The notes under the pieces were generated by a model. That model ran no database searches, had not been told where the DNA came from, and saw only the letters and a program-made list of their open reading frames with translations. This document shows positions 27,115 through 34,431 of a DNA stretch of 64,000 bases, piece after piece. Both the position numbers and the translations under genes were made by a program. The DNA comes from Myxococcus stipitatus. GTDB lineage: Bacteria; Myxococcota; Myxococcia; Myxococcales; Myxococcaceae. Within the stretch, counting starts at the first letter, position 1. Every line of letters begins with the position of its first letter. The stretch spans positions 1,736,001 through 1,800,000 of the forward strand of contig NZ_CP102770.1 in the NCBI RefSeq assembly GCF_038561935.1, read 5' to 3'.

Positions 27115-28164
27115 TCAGTGGAGCGGGACGTCGCCTTCGTTGTTCCGCTCCGCCGCGCGGCGCGACAGCTCCGTGAGCCAGGAGCGCGTCAGCGGCGTCT
27201 CGCTGTCGGCGCCCGCGTGGGTGTCCTGGCTGCTGCCCTGAGGGAGCTGGCGGTTGACCCAGGAGAGGAGCGACGCGGTCAGCTCCGGGGCCAGGGCGCG
27301 GCCCACCGTGGCCAGCTTCGCGCTCACCCCCAGGATGACTTCCGAGTCCCCTCGGCGGCACGCCTCGAGGATGAGACGGGCCGCGCGCTCGGCGCTCATG
27401 GAGAGGCCCGGCAGCGAGTCGCCGATGGCGAACCAGGCGTACTCGCCTTCGTGCTGTCCCTTGAAGTGGGCATTGAGCGCGCTGCCCGTGCGCATGAGGC
27501 CGGGGCAGACGGTGGTGACGCGGATGCCGTCCTGGCGCAGCTCCGCGCGCAGCGCGTCCGACAGGCCCACCAGCGCGAACTTGCTGGCGGAGTAGGGCGC
27601 CAGGTGCGGGATGCTGAGCCGTCCGCCCACGGAGGTGATGTTGACGATGCGGCCCTGGCCTCGCCGCTTCATCTCCGGCAGCACGGCGAGCGTCGTGTAC
27701 AGCGGCCCCCAGAAGTGGGTGTCCACGGCGTCGCGGAAGTCCTCGAGCGTCATCGCCTCCAGCGGGCCCACCTGGATGACGCCCGCGTTGTTGATGACCA
27801 CGTCCACCGCGCCCCAGCGCTCGTGAATCGCGCTGACCAGGGCCTCCACCTGCACCTGGTCCCTCACGTCGCAGCGCCGGGTGAAGACCTGGGCTCCGGC
27901 GCGCTCCAGCTCCTGGCGGGCCTGCGCCAGCGACGAGGCGTCTCGCCCGCACAGGGCCACGCGCGCGTCCTCCTTCGCCAGCCGCCGCGCGAGCACCAGC
28001 CCCAGGCCCCGCGAGCCCCCGGTGATGAGCACCGTGCGCCCCTTGAAGCGGTAGCGCTCGTGCCGGAGCGCCTTGCGCAGGCCGAACGCCGCGCCGACTC
28101 CCGCCGCCACCAGTGTGCTCAGGGTGAGGCGGGAGGTCTGTCTGTCCTTTCGCCGGTCAGCCAT
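27115..28164 (-). CDS. Short-chain dehydrogenase/reductase with N-terminal hydrophobic anchor
   Basis: A 349-residue classical SDR. ATG 28164 lies just after a GGAGGG box. Residues 12-32 (LTLSTLVAAGVGAAFGLRKAL) are a hydrophobic anchor, then the cofactor site TGGSRGLG, NNAG, a catalytic Ser in NITSVGGRLS and the YSASK Tyr/Lys pair. The reaction is NAD(P)-dependent oxidation/reduction of a hydroxyl or keto group. The membrane anchor and about 80 extra C-terminal residues resemble DltE/YqjQ-like and 11-beta-HSD-like SDRs acting on lipids; the substrate is unknown. The thioredoxin-fold gene starts upstream on the same strand, 21 bp away, probably as one operon. Confidence 0.9.
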   Translation of the reverse strand: MADRRKDRQTSRLTLSTLVAAGVGAAFGLRKALRHERYRFKGRTVLITGGSRGLGLVLARRLAKEDARVALCGRDASSLAQARQELERAGAQVFTRRCDVRDQVQVEALVSAIHERWGAVDVVINNAGVIQVGPLEAMTLEDFRDAVDTHFWGPLYTTLAVLPEMKRRGQGRIVNITSVGGRLSIPHLAPYSASKFALVGLSDALRAELRQDGIRVTTVCPGLMRTGSALNAHFKGQHEGEYAWFAIGDSLPGLSMSAERAARLILEACRRGDSEVILGVSAKLATVGRALAPELTASLLSWVNRQLPQGSSQDTHAGADSETPLTRSWLTELSRRAAERNNEGDVPLH

Positions 28165-28185
28165 GGGAGGGCCCTCCAAGGAGCG

Positions 28186-28656
28186 TCACGGCGCGGGCGC
28201 CGCGGCCGAGGTGTCGTACTGCGTGAAGCGCTCCAGCAGCGGGCGCACGCGCCGGGCCGCGTCCGGGCCGGTGAGGTGGTGGCGCAGCCAGCCGTCCGCG
28301 TCGAAGACGAGCCACGCGGGGGTCTGCTTCACGCCGTAGGCCTGGGCCATGGAGCCGTCATCGACGGCGATGGGGTAGGCGAGTCCATGCTCGCGCGCGA
28401 AGGCCTCCACCGCGTTGGTGTCGCGCAGCTCTCGGGCGGAGTGGGTGACGTCCACGCCGATGACTCGCAAGCCGCGCGGCCCCAGCTCCGCGAGGAAGCG
28501 CTGGAGCGACGCGAAGTCGTTGGAGTCCGCGTCCTGGGCCATGGAGAAGAAGTGGAGGAGGACGGGCAGCTCGTCCAGCTCGGAGACGTGGACGGGGGCG
28601 TTGATCCACCCGCCATCCGGGTCCAGCAGCGTGAGGGGGATGTCGTGCGTGGGCAT
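28186..28656 (-). CDS. Thioredoxin-fold (TlpA/redoxin-like) protein without cysteines
   Basis: A 156-residue protein with a redoxin/TlpA-like architecture: DIPLTLLDPDGGWINAP, a strand ending LPVLLHFFSMAQDADSN where the WCxxC or peroxidatic Cys should stand, GLRVIGVDV, and the cis-Pro strand GVKQTPAWLVFDADG typical of TlpA proteins. There is no Cys anywhere, so no thiol chemistry is possible. There is no signal peptide, so it is cytoplasmic, unlike most TlpA proteins. Possible roles are chaperone-like or structural binding of a partner, perhaps the SDR encoded 21 bp downstream. The gene is divergent from the aminotransferase. Confidence 0.82.
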   Translation of the reverse strand: MPTHDIPLTLLDPDGGWINAPVHVSELDELPVLLHFFSMAQDADSNDFASLQRFLAELGPRGLRVIGVDVTHSARELRDTNAVEAFAREHGLAYPIAVDDGSMAQAYGVKQTPAWLVFDADGWLRHHLTGPDAARRVRPLLERFTQYDTSAAAPAP

Positions 28657-28831
28657 GCGTGCTCCAGCGAAAGGGCGAATGCGAGTGAGCGGGCTCTGGA
28701 AGGACGCCCCTCAAGCTATGCATCCGCCGCGACGTCTCTCGGAGCCTCGCTGTCCGCCTGCCCGGAGGAGGGCGCGCGGGGCGGCGGGTGGTGCTGGACG
28801 CCGGGCCCGCGAGAAGGCAGACAATCGCTCC

Positions 28832-29950
28832 ATGCGCATCCCTGACTTCAAGCTGGAGCGGTACTTCGCGCGCTGGGAGTTCGCCGCGCCCTACCTCTTG
28901 TGCTCATCGGACATCGAGGGGTGGAAGATGAAGGAGCTGCTGGCGCTCGCCGACTCGGATGCCCTGGCGCGGTGGGAGGGGCTGACGCTCGGCTACACCG
29001 AGACCCCCGGGCTGCCCGCGCTCCGCGACGAAATTGCCGCGCTCTACCAGGGAGTGACTCCGGACCAGGTGCTCACCTTCGCGGGCGCGCAGGAGGGCGT
29101 CTTCGTCCTGATGAACGTGCTGCTGGGCGCCGGAGACCACGCCGTCGCCACCTCGCCCGGCTACCAGTCCCTCCACGAAGTCGCGCGGGCCACGGGCGCG
29201 GAGGTGACGCTGTTGCCGCTGCGCGAAGAGGATGGTTGGGCGTTCGACCTGGAGGCGCTGCGCCGCGCGCTCAAGCCTCAGACGCGCCTGGTGGTGGTGA
29301 ACTTCCCGCACAACCCCACGGGCGCGCTGCCGGACCGCGCCACGTTCGAGGCCCTGTGCGCGCTCTGCGACGAGCGCGGCATCTACCTGCTCTCGGACGA
29401 GGTGTACCGGTACCTGGAGAACGATTCGAAGGACCTGCTGCCCGCCGCCGTGGAGCTCACGCCGCGCGGCATCAGCCTGAGCGTCATGTCCAAGGCCTTC
29501 GGGCTCGCGGGGCTGCGCGTGGGGTGGCTCGTCTGCCGCGACGCGGACGTGCTGCGCCGGTGCATGGCGTACAAGGACTACACGACCATCTGCAACAGCG
29601 CGCCCAGCGAGGTGCTGTCCCTCATCGCCCTGCGCGCGAAGCAGCGGGTGCTGGCGCGCAGCCGCGCGCTGCTCGCGTCCAACCTCGCCTTGTTGGATGC
29701 CTTCTTCGCGCGACATGTGGACACCTTCCGCTGGGTGCGCCCTCGCGCCGGCAGCGTCGCCTTCCCACGTCTGCTGGGCGAGACGCCCGTCGCCAGGTTC
29801 ACCGACGCGCTCGTCCAGACCGAAGGTGTGTTGTTGTTGCCAGGGGATGTCTATGACTTCCCCGGCAATCACTTTCGTCTGGGCCTGGGTCGCTCGAACC
29901 TCCCCGAGGCCCTCTCGCGGCTGGAGCGGTTCATCTCCCACCCAGGGTGA
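28832..29950 (+). CDS. Class I/II PLP-dependent aminotransferase
   Basis: A 372-residue fold-type I aminotransferase. ATG 28832 gives MRIPDFKLERYFARWEF; the frame is open upstream but non-coding in character. Key motifs: AGAQEGVFVLMNVLL (phosphate-binding loop region), NFPHNPTGALP (cofactor Asn), DEVYRYLE (Asp to the PLP nitrogen and Tyr), SKAFGLAGLRVGW (Schiff-base Lys221) and a C-terminal FRLGLGR with the carboxylate-binding Arg. The opening FxLERYFARWEF..PYLLCSSD with 'W/G-K/M-KELLALAD' resembles a subgroup with odd amino-acid substrates (capreomycidine-synthase-like proteins, from memory). Substrate not assigned. Confidence 0.9.
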   Translation: MRIPDFKLERYFARWEFAAPYLLCSSDIEGWKMKELLALADSDALARWEGLTLGYTETPGLPALRDEIAALYQGVTPDQVLTFAGAQEGVFVLMNVLLGAGDHAVATSPGYQSLHEVARATGAEVTLLPLREEDGWAFDLEALRRALKPQTRLVVVNFPHNPTGALPDRATFEALCALCDERGIYLLSDEVYRYLENDSKDLLPAAVELTPRGISLSVMSKAFGLAGLRVGWLVCRDADVLRRCMAYKDYTTICNSAPSEVLSLIALRAKQRVLARSRALLASNLALLDAFFARHVDTFRWVRPRAGSVAFPRLLGETPVARFTDALVQTEGVLLLPGDVYDFPGNHFRLGLGRSNLPEALSRLERFISHPG

Positions 29951-30117
29951 CCGCCTCCCGAGACGTCGACGATGAGACATGGACCTCATGTTTCAGAGGG
30001 CGACGCGTTGCGTCAGGTCTTGCGGCCGATTCTCGGTTTCCGTGTTCTCGACCTTTTACATCCCGAGACTCTAGAGTGGGTGCTTCCCCCACTACTCCAG
30101 AGCCGGAGGCTTTCACG

Positions 30118-31002
30118 ATGAAGAAGCTGATGGGAACGGCGGTTGCCGCCGCCACGATGTTGATTGGTACACAGGCGGCCGCCACCAACTACACGCTGTG
30201 GATTCACGGCCGAAACGGTGGCTCCACGCAGGCGGGTAACTACAGCGACTTCAGCTACTGGGGGCCGGCGAGCACCGCGGCGGGCGTGAACAAGAAGGCG
30301 GTGAACTGGAACGGCCGCGAGCGCATTGGCGGTCAGAACGCGCGCGTCCGTGATGCCCTGGACTGTTTCTGCACGGGAAACAACTGGTGCTACATCGCGG
30401 CTCACAGCGCGGGGAACCTCCAGATTGGCTATGCCCTGTCGCTGTATGGCGGCTCGGCTCGATACAAGAAGAACGCGACGCCCAACGCGAGCGGCGTGTG
30501 TGGCAACACGGACGGCTCGACGCAGACGGGCTGGAACATCAAGTGGGTGAACGTGGCGTCCGGCGCGGGCGGCGGCAGTGAGCTGGCCGACGTGGGCGAG
30601 TGGGCGATGAACGAGCCGCTGGTGAGCGACCTCGTCACCACCACGTCGCGCGCCATGTACAACCACAACACCACGCGCAACGTCTGGTTCTACATGTTCG
30701 CGGGGGCGAAGGGCACGCTGTACTCGGGCATCCTCCCGGGCCAGGACGACGAGGCGCTCGCGTACCACTCGACGGGCGGCGTGTCCGGCAGCGCGGGCAG
30801 CTCGCAGTGCAACCCGGGCGACTGGTTCTGTGGCGGCACGCTCAGCACGGGCACGGCGAACACGAGCGATGGCCGCGCGAAGTGGAGCTTCCACACGGTG
30901 TCGCTGCGTGACGACGGCGAGGCCTACAACCACTACGCCAACGGCAACTGGGGCGGCATCGTCGCCAAGGTCCGCGAGGACGTGGTCAAGTACGCGTACT
31001 GA
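30118..31002 (+). CDS. Secreted protein with a lipase-like nucleophile elbow
   Basis: A 294-residue exported protein. GGAGG at 30105-30109 sets ATG 30118, opening a signal peptide (MKKLMGTAVAAATMLIGTQAAA). The mature protein starts TNYTLWIHGRNGG, reminiscent of the oxyanion strand (HG) of alpha/beta hydrolases, and YIAAHSAGNLQIGY has the GxSxG-like elbow (AHSAGN) with Ser as candidate nucleophile. Candidate acid and His lie further on (GQDDEALAYHST; KWSFHTVSLRDD). Seven Cys (CFCTGNNWC, GVCGN, SQCNPGDWFC) suggest disulfides. Asn, Thr, Tyr and Trp are frequent, unlike its Ala/Arg-rich neighbours. It may be an esterase or lipase; I do not recognise the exact family. The stop lies 5 bp before the next ATG, so the pair is probably co-translated. 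Confidence 0.82.
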   Translation: MKKLMGTAVAAATMLIGTQAAATNYTLWIHGRNGGSTQAGNYSDFSYWGPASTAAGVNKKAVNWNGRERIGGQNARVRDALDCFCTGNNWCYIAAHSAGNLQIGYALSLYGGSARYKKNATPNASGVCGNTDGSTQTGWNIKWVNVASGAGGGSELADVGEWAMNEPLVSDLVTTTSRAMYNHNTTRNVWFYMFAGAKGTLYSGILPGQDDEALAYHSTGGVSGSAGSSQCNPGDWFCGGTLSTGTANTSDGRAKWSFHTVSLRDDGEAYNHYANGNWGGIVAKVREDVVKYAY

Positions 31003-31007
31003 GTCCC

Positions 31008-32303
31008 ATGTCGCCCGATAGCTCCGCTCCTCCTCCGGTGTCCCGCGCGCGTCGCGCCGGGTGGTTCTTCTTGTGCATCCCCCTGGTGCTGGGCGTGGTG
31101 GGGTGGTGGAGCTGGAGTGGGGCCGCGGGCGCGGCGGAGCAGCAGGCCCCGAGCGACGCGTCCCCCGTCGAGGAGCCATCGGGTGGCGCAGTGGCGCGGG
31201 CTCCGCCCAGGGCGGCGGGGCCCGTGAGCCCGGGCGCGGCGCTGGTGCGAGGGCCGACGCCGGGGGCTCAGGACCTGAGCACCGTGAGCCCCGAGCAGCG
31301 CGAGCGGCTGGCCCTGCGCGAGCTGTGGGGCGAGCGGCTGGCGCGGGCGAAGCAGACGCTGGAGTCCTATGTCGCGGCGACGCGGTATCCGCCGCAGTCG
31401 CGCTCCATTCGCGAGCACCCGGACCAGGTGGAGATGGCGGAGCCGGAGCGCACGCGCCCGCTGAGCCGGGAGCATCCGGACGTGCAGCTGCGCCTCAAGC
31501 AGGACCGGGTCTTCGTGGTGGGAGATGAGCTGGTGCGCTTCTTCGTCTCATGTGAGGACGGACAGCGCACGCCCAGGCCCTGCGAGGTGGTGTCCGCCTC
31601 CGCGCACGAGGCCGAGCACATGGGGAGCACGGTGCCGCCCGTGCCCGTCGCCTTCACGGATGACGGCGCGATGGGAGACGCGCTCGCGGGAGACGGCATC
31701 TACAGCGGGGTGTTCCAGCCCTCGAAGCAGGGCTTCCCGCTGTACTCGGGCACCATTCGCGTGAATGTGCGGGTGCGCTCCGGCAAGGCCGAGGGGATGG
31801 CGTTCCTGGACATCCTCTACACGAATGCGGTGCCGGCGACCTTCACGGGCCGGGTGCGCGAGGTGCTGTCGGATGGCTCGCTGCTGCTCTACCTCGGCAT
31901 CAACGTGCGCAAGGCGGGGCGGTACGTGGTGGCCGGGCGCATGGACGACGAGAGCGGCACGCCCTTCGCGCACGTGTCCTTCAATGAGGAGCTGCGGGAG
32001 GGATTGCAGGAGGTGAAGCTCACCGTCTTCGGCAAGCTCGTCCTCGACGAAGTGCCCACCTTCCCGCTGAAGCTGCGGGACGTGGAGGGCTTCCTGCTCA
32101 AGGAGTCGGGAGACCCGGACCGTGAGCTGATGACCGCGCTGCGCGGCTACGTGCACACCACGAACGCGTACTCGACCGACGTCTTCTCGCCCTCGGAGTG
32201 GCAGGCCGAGGAGCGTCAGCGATACATTGACGAGTACACGCGCGACGTGGCCGAGGCGCAGCGCAACTTCAACGCGACCTTCGAGGGCGGAAAGCCTCCC
32301 TGA
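31008..32303 (+). CDS. Membrane-anchored protein with choice-of-anchor X-like domain
   Basis: A 431-residue protein with a short cytoplasmic start, one membrane helix (WFFLCIPLVLGVVGWWSW), an Ala/Pro linker, a helical segment (RERLALRELWGERLARAKQTLESYV) and an extracytoplasmic beta-rich domain. The stretch AFTDDGAMGDALAGDGIYSGVF matches the DDGxxGDxxxGDGxYSG signature of choice-of-anchor X/Ig-like domains. Two Cys (SCEDGQRTPRPCE) may bridge. It starts 5 bp after the secreted hydrolase-like gene. A single N-terminal anchor with a helical arm is reminiscent of the lipase-specific foldase arrangement, so it might help fold or retain its neighbour. That is speculation; I see no sequence match to LifO. 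Confidence 0.78.
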   Translation: MSPDSSAPPPVSRARRAGWFFLCIPLVLGVVGWWSWSGAAGAAEQQAPSDASPVEEPSGGAVARAPPRAAGPVSPGAALVRGPTPGAQDLSTVSPEQRERLALRELWGERLARAKQTLESYVAATRYPPQSRSIREHPDQVEMAEPERTRPLSREHPDVQLRLKQDRVFVVGDELVRFFVSCEDGQRTPRPCEVVSASAHEAEHMGSTVPPVPVAFTDDGAMGDALAGDGIYSGVFQPSKQGFPLYSGTIRVNVRVRSGKAEGMAFLDILYTNAVPATFTGRVREVLSDGSLLLYLGINVRKAGRYVVAGRMDDESGTPFAHVSFNEELREGLQEVKLTVFGKLVLDEVPTFPLKLRDVEGFLLKESGDPDRELMTALRGYVHTTNAYSTDVFSPSEWQAEERQRYIDEYTRDVAEAQRNFNATFEGGKPP

Positions 32304-32304
32304 C

Positions 32305-33234
32305 TCAGGCCTGGCTCGGCCCTTCCGGCATCAGCAGGGAGGGGTCCACCTGGACGCTCTCGAACGCGTCCTGGATGGACGCCACGGTGTCCACGCTCCG
32401 CGCGCCGAGCGCCGCGGTGGCCGGAATGCTGGCCGCGACGGGGTTGGCCGCGAGCGAGCCGAGCACGCCCGCGAACGCCGCGTCCGTGGGGCCAGGCTCG
32501 TCGGGGACCAGGGTGCCCAGGTCGCTCAGGTCCGCGAGGAACTCCTGGGGACCGGCGGGCTCCACGGACACGTTGCTCCACGCGGACGCGGAGGTGCTCC
32601 GCGCTTGCGACGGCCCGTCCACGGCGGTGGCCGGGCCTCCTGGGACATCGAGCCCGTGGATCAACGAGTCATCGTAGAAGTCCAGGTCCAGGTCGAACGG
32701 GGAGACGGCGGCCGACGAGGTGCCGGGCTCGCCCAGCAGCGAGAGCAGATCCTCGGGCGAGTCCAGCTGCGTCGAGGAAGCGTCCAGGTTCTGGAGCTCC
32801 CAGGACGCCTGGTCGGGCGAGAGGATGTCGGAGGCATCCGGCGCGCTCGCGCCCGAGCGCCGCGACGAGGCGGACGAGATGCCGGGCTCGCGGGGCGCTC
32901 CCAGCGAGGACGGAAGCTGGGCGCCCAGCAATTGGCCGTAGCGAGGCGCCGAGGCCTCGAACGAGCTCTCGCCCGAGAAGACGCGCAGCGCCTGGTGCTC
33001 CAGGTCCCGGGTGGAGCCGCTCTCCTCCACGTCGCCCAGCTCGAACGAGGCGAGCAGCGCGTCGGCGCCGTCGACTCCGAAGTCGCTCTCGTCGGAGAAG
33101 CCCCGGCGCACCTTCTCCACGGCCTGGAGCGACTCGCTCCGCTCGGGGCCGGCCACGGGGGCCACGTCCGCGTCCAGCGAGGTGCGCCGCAGGGCGGACA
33201 TGATGCTCGAGGACAATCGGCGGATGGTCGTCAT
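32305..33234 (-). CDS. Ser/Asp/Ala-rich low-complexity protein, unknown
   Basis: A 309-residue protein with no recognisable domain. After a basic start (MTTIRRLSSSIMSALRRTSLD) it is strongly acidic and rich in Ser, Ala, Asp and Gly (SPFDLDLDFYDDSLIHGLD; FLADLSDLGTLVPDEPG), so probably disordered. Several short hydrophobic-acidic segments (DALLASFELGD; DLLSLLGEPG; SIQDAFESVQVD) look like linear interaction motifs. It reads divergently from the PP2C phosphatase across a 333-bp gap; a phosphorylated scaffold or substrate is one possibility, inferred only from composition and neighbourhood. Convergent with the choice-of-anchor gene, with one base between the stops. Confidence 0.65.
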   Translation of the reverse strand: MTTIRRLSSSIMSALRRTSLDADVAPVAGPERSESLQAVEKVRRGFSDESDFGVDGADALLASFELGDVEESGSTRDLEHQALRVFSGESSFEASAPRYGQLLGAQLPSSLGAPREPGISSASSRRSGASAPDASDILSPDQASWELQNLDASSTQLDSPEDLLSLLGEPGTSSAAVSPFDLDLDFYDDSLIHGLDVPGGPATAVDGPSQARSTSASAWSNVSVEPAGPQEFLADLSDLGTLVPDEPGPTDAAFAGVLGSLAANPVAASIPATAALGARSVDTVASIQDAFESVQVDPSLLMPEGPSQA

Positions 33235-33567
33235 CGGTCACCTTCCTGGGGCTACACGTCGGGCTGCATCCGGATTGTCGGGGGGGCACGCAAGAAGTTG
33301 CCAGCGGCGCCGCGTAAGCCTCCTCCCCACCTGGGTGAGGGGGTGCGCACCCATCACCTGTGGGGTCGTCCCCCCTCGCACTGGATGACGTTCCGGGGTG
33401 GAGGGCACTTGCAACGTCCTCCATCCAACGAGTGCGGGGAGCATCCCGAGGTCTTCTGGCACTCACGCTGCTTGCGCCCCAAAAAGAGAGGTATCCGTAG
33501 CGGGTGCCCACCTGGGGATGGGTGCTGGCCTTCCGCTTGCTGGTGAGAGGCCCGAGGAGGCGGTGTC
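33235..33567. other. Intergenic region between divergent genes (333 bp)
   Basis: No gene is supported here. It holds a perfect 12-bp palindrome, GGGTGCGCACCC (33341-33352), of operator size, and a sigma-54-type promoter reading toward the PP2C gene (33457-33472). A purine run, AAAAAGAGAGG (33481-33491), follows. GC content is lower in the middle than in the flanking genes. It probably contains the promoters for both divergent genes. Confidence 0.6.
33457..33472 (+). promoter_or_regulatory. Putative sigma-54 promoter for the PP2C gene
   Basis: TGGCACTCACGCTGCT has a perfect -24 half (TGGCAC) and a -12 half CTGCT (consensus TTGCW), with GG and GC at the required 10-bp spacing. It lies about 95 bp upstream of the phosphatase ATG. 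Myxobacteria use sigma-54 and many enhancer-binding proteins in development, so this would put the phosphatase under such control. I did not identify an enhancer site. Confidence 0.5.
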
Positions 33568-34314
33568 ATGCTGCGTTTTGAATGCGCGGGACAGACCCAT
33601 ATCGGTCGGCGGCCCCACAACGAGGACTCGTACTGTGTCCTGCCGGAGCTGGGGCTGTACGTGGTGGCGGATGGGCTGGGTGGACAGGAAGGCGGCGAGG
33701 TGGCCAGCCGCTGCGTGGTGGATACGTTCGCGGGCCTGGGCCAGCGATGGGAGCAGGAGGATGAGGCGGCGTGGCCGGAGGTGGCGGACCCTCGCCGCTC
33801 GCGCGAGGAGAACCTGCTGGCGGCCTGCTCGCAGCTGGCCCAGCGCAACCTCCAGGCGCAGCGCGTGGGGCGGCTGAGCGAGATGGCCTCCACCGTGGTG
33901 GCGCTGGCGGTGGGCAAGGACGGCGCCGCGGTGGCCCACGTCGGCGACAGCCGCCTGTACCGGCTGCGTGGGGGGCAGCTGGAGTCGCTGACGCGAGACC
34001 ACTCCTTCATCGAGGAGCTGCGCGAGGTGGGCATGGAGCCGCCGGGCGGTGCCTCCAACTGGCGCCACCTCATCACCCGCGCGCTGGGGACGGACAACGC
34101 GGAGCCCACGCTCCAGCGGCTCCACACCGCGCCGGGGGATGTCTTCCTCTTGTGTTCCGACGGCCTCTACGAGCCGCTGGGCTTGGAAGGACTGGTGCGG
34201 CGCCTGTCGCTGTCCTCCGCGCGGGAGGTCTGCGACACGCTGGTGGCGGATGCCTACGAGGCGGGAGGCAAGGACAACATCACCGCTGTGGTCCTTCGCG
34301 TCGCCGAGGCCTAG
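33568..34314 (+). CDS. PP2C-family Ser/Thr protein phosphatase (Stp1-like)
   Basis: A 248-residue metal-dependent PPM/PP2C phosphatase that removes phosphate from Ser/Thr residues, opposing the Hanks-type kinases abundant in myxobacteria. Motifs in order: RRPHNEDSYCV (metal Asp), YVVADGLGGQEGG (DGxGG), MASTVVALAV, AHVGDSRLYRLRGG, SLTRDHS, LCSDGLYEPL and GGKDNITAVVLRV (metal Asp). The length equals bacterial Stp1/PrpC-type catalytic domains, with no extra domain and no membrane segment. ATG 33568 follows GAGGAGG. A sigma-54-like promoter lies upstream and a chemoreceptor gene 117 bp downstream on the same strand. Confidence 0.95.
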   Translation: MLRFECAGQTHIGRRPHNEDSYCVLPELGLYVVADGLGGQEGGEVASRCVVDTFAGLGQRWEQEDEAAWPEVADPRRSREENLLAACSQLAQRNLQAQRVGRLSEMASTVVALAVGKDGAAVAHVGDSRLYRLRGGQLESLTRDHSFIEELREVGMEPPGGASNWRHLITRALGTDNAEPTLQRLHTAPGDVFLLCSDGLYEPLGLEGLVRRLSLSSAREVCDTLVADAYEAGGKDNITAVVLRVAEA

Positions 34315-34431
34315 GCCCGGGAAGGGGGGCGGGCGGGTCAACCCCGCGAGCCGGGTCATCCTCGCCTTACTGCGCAATCCTTGAAGCTTGGGGTAGGGTG
34401 GGTCTCGGAGGATTTTCCGACACCGGAGCGC

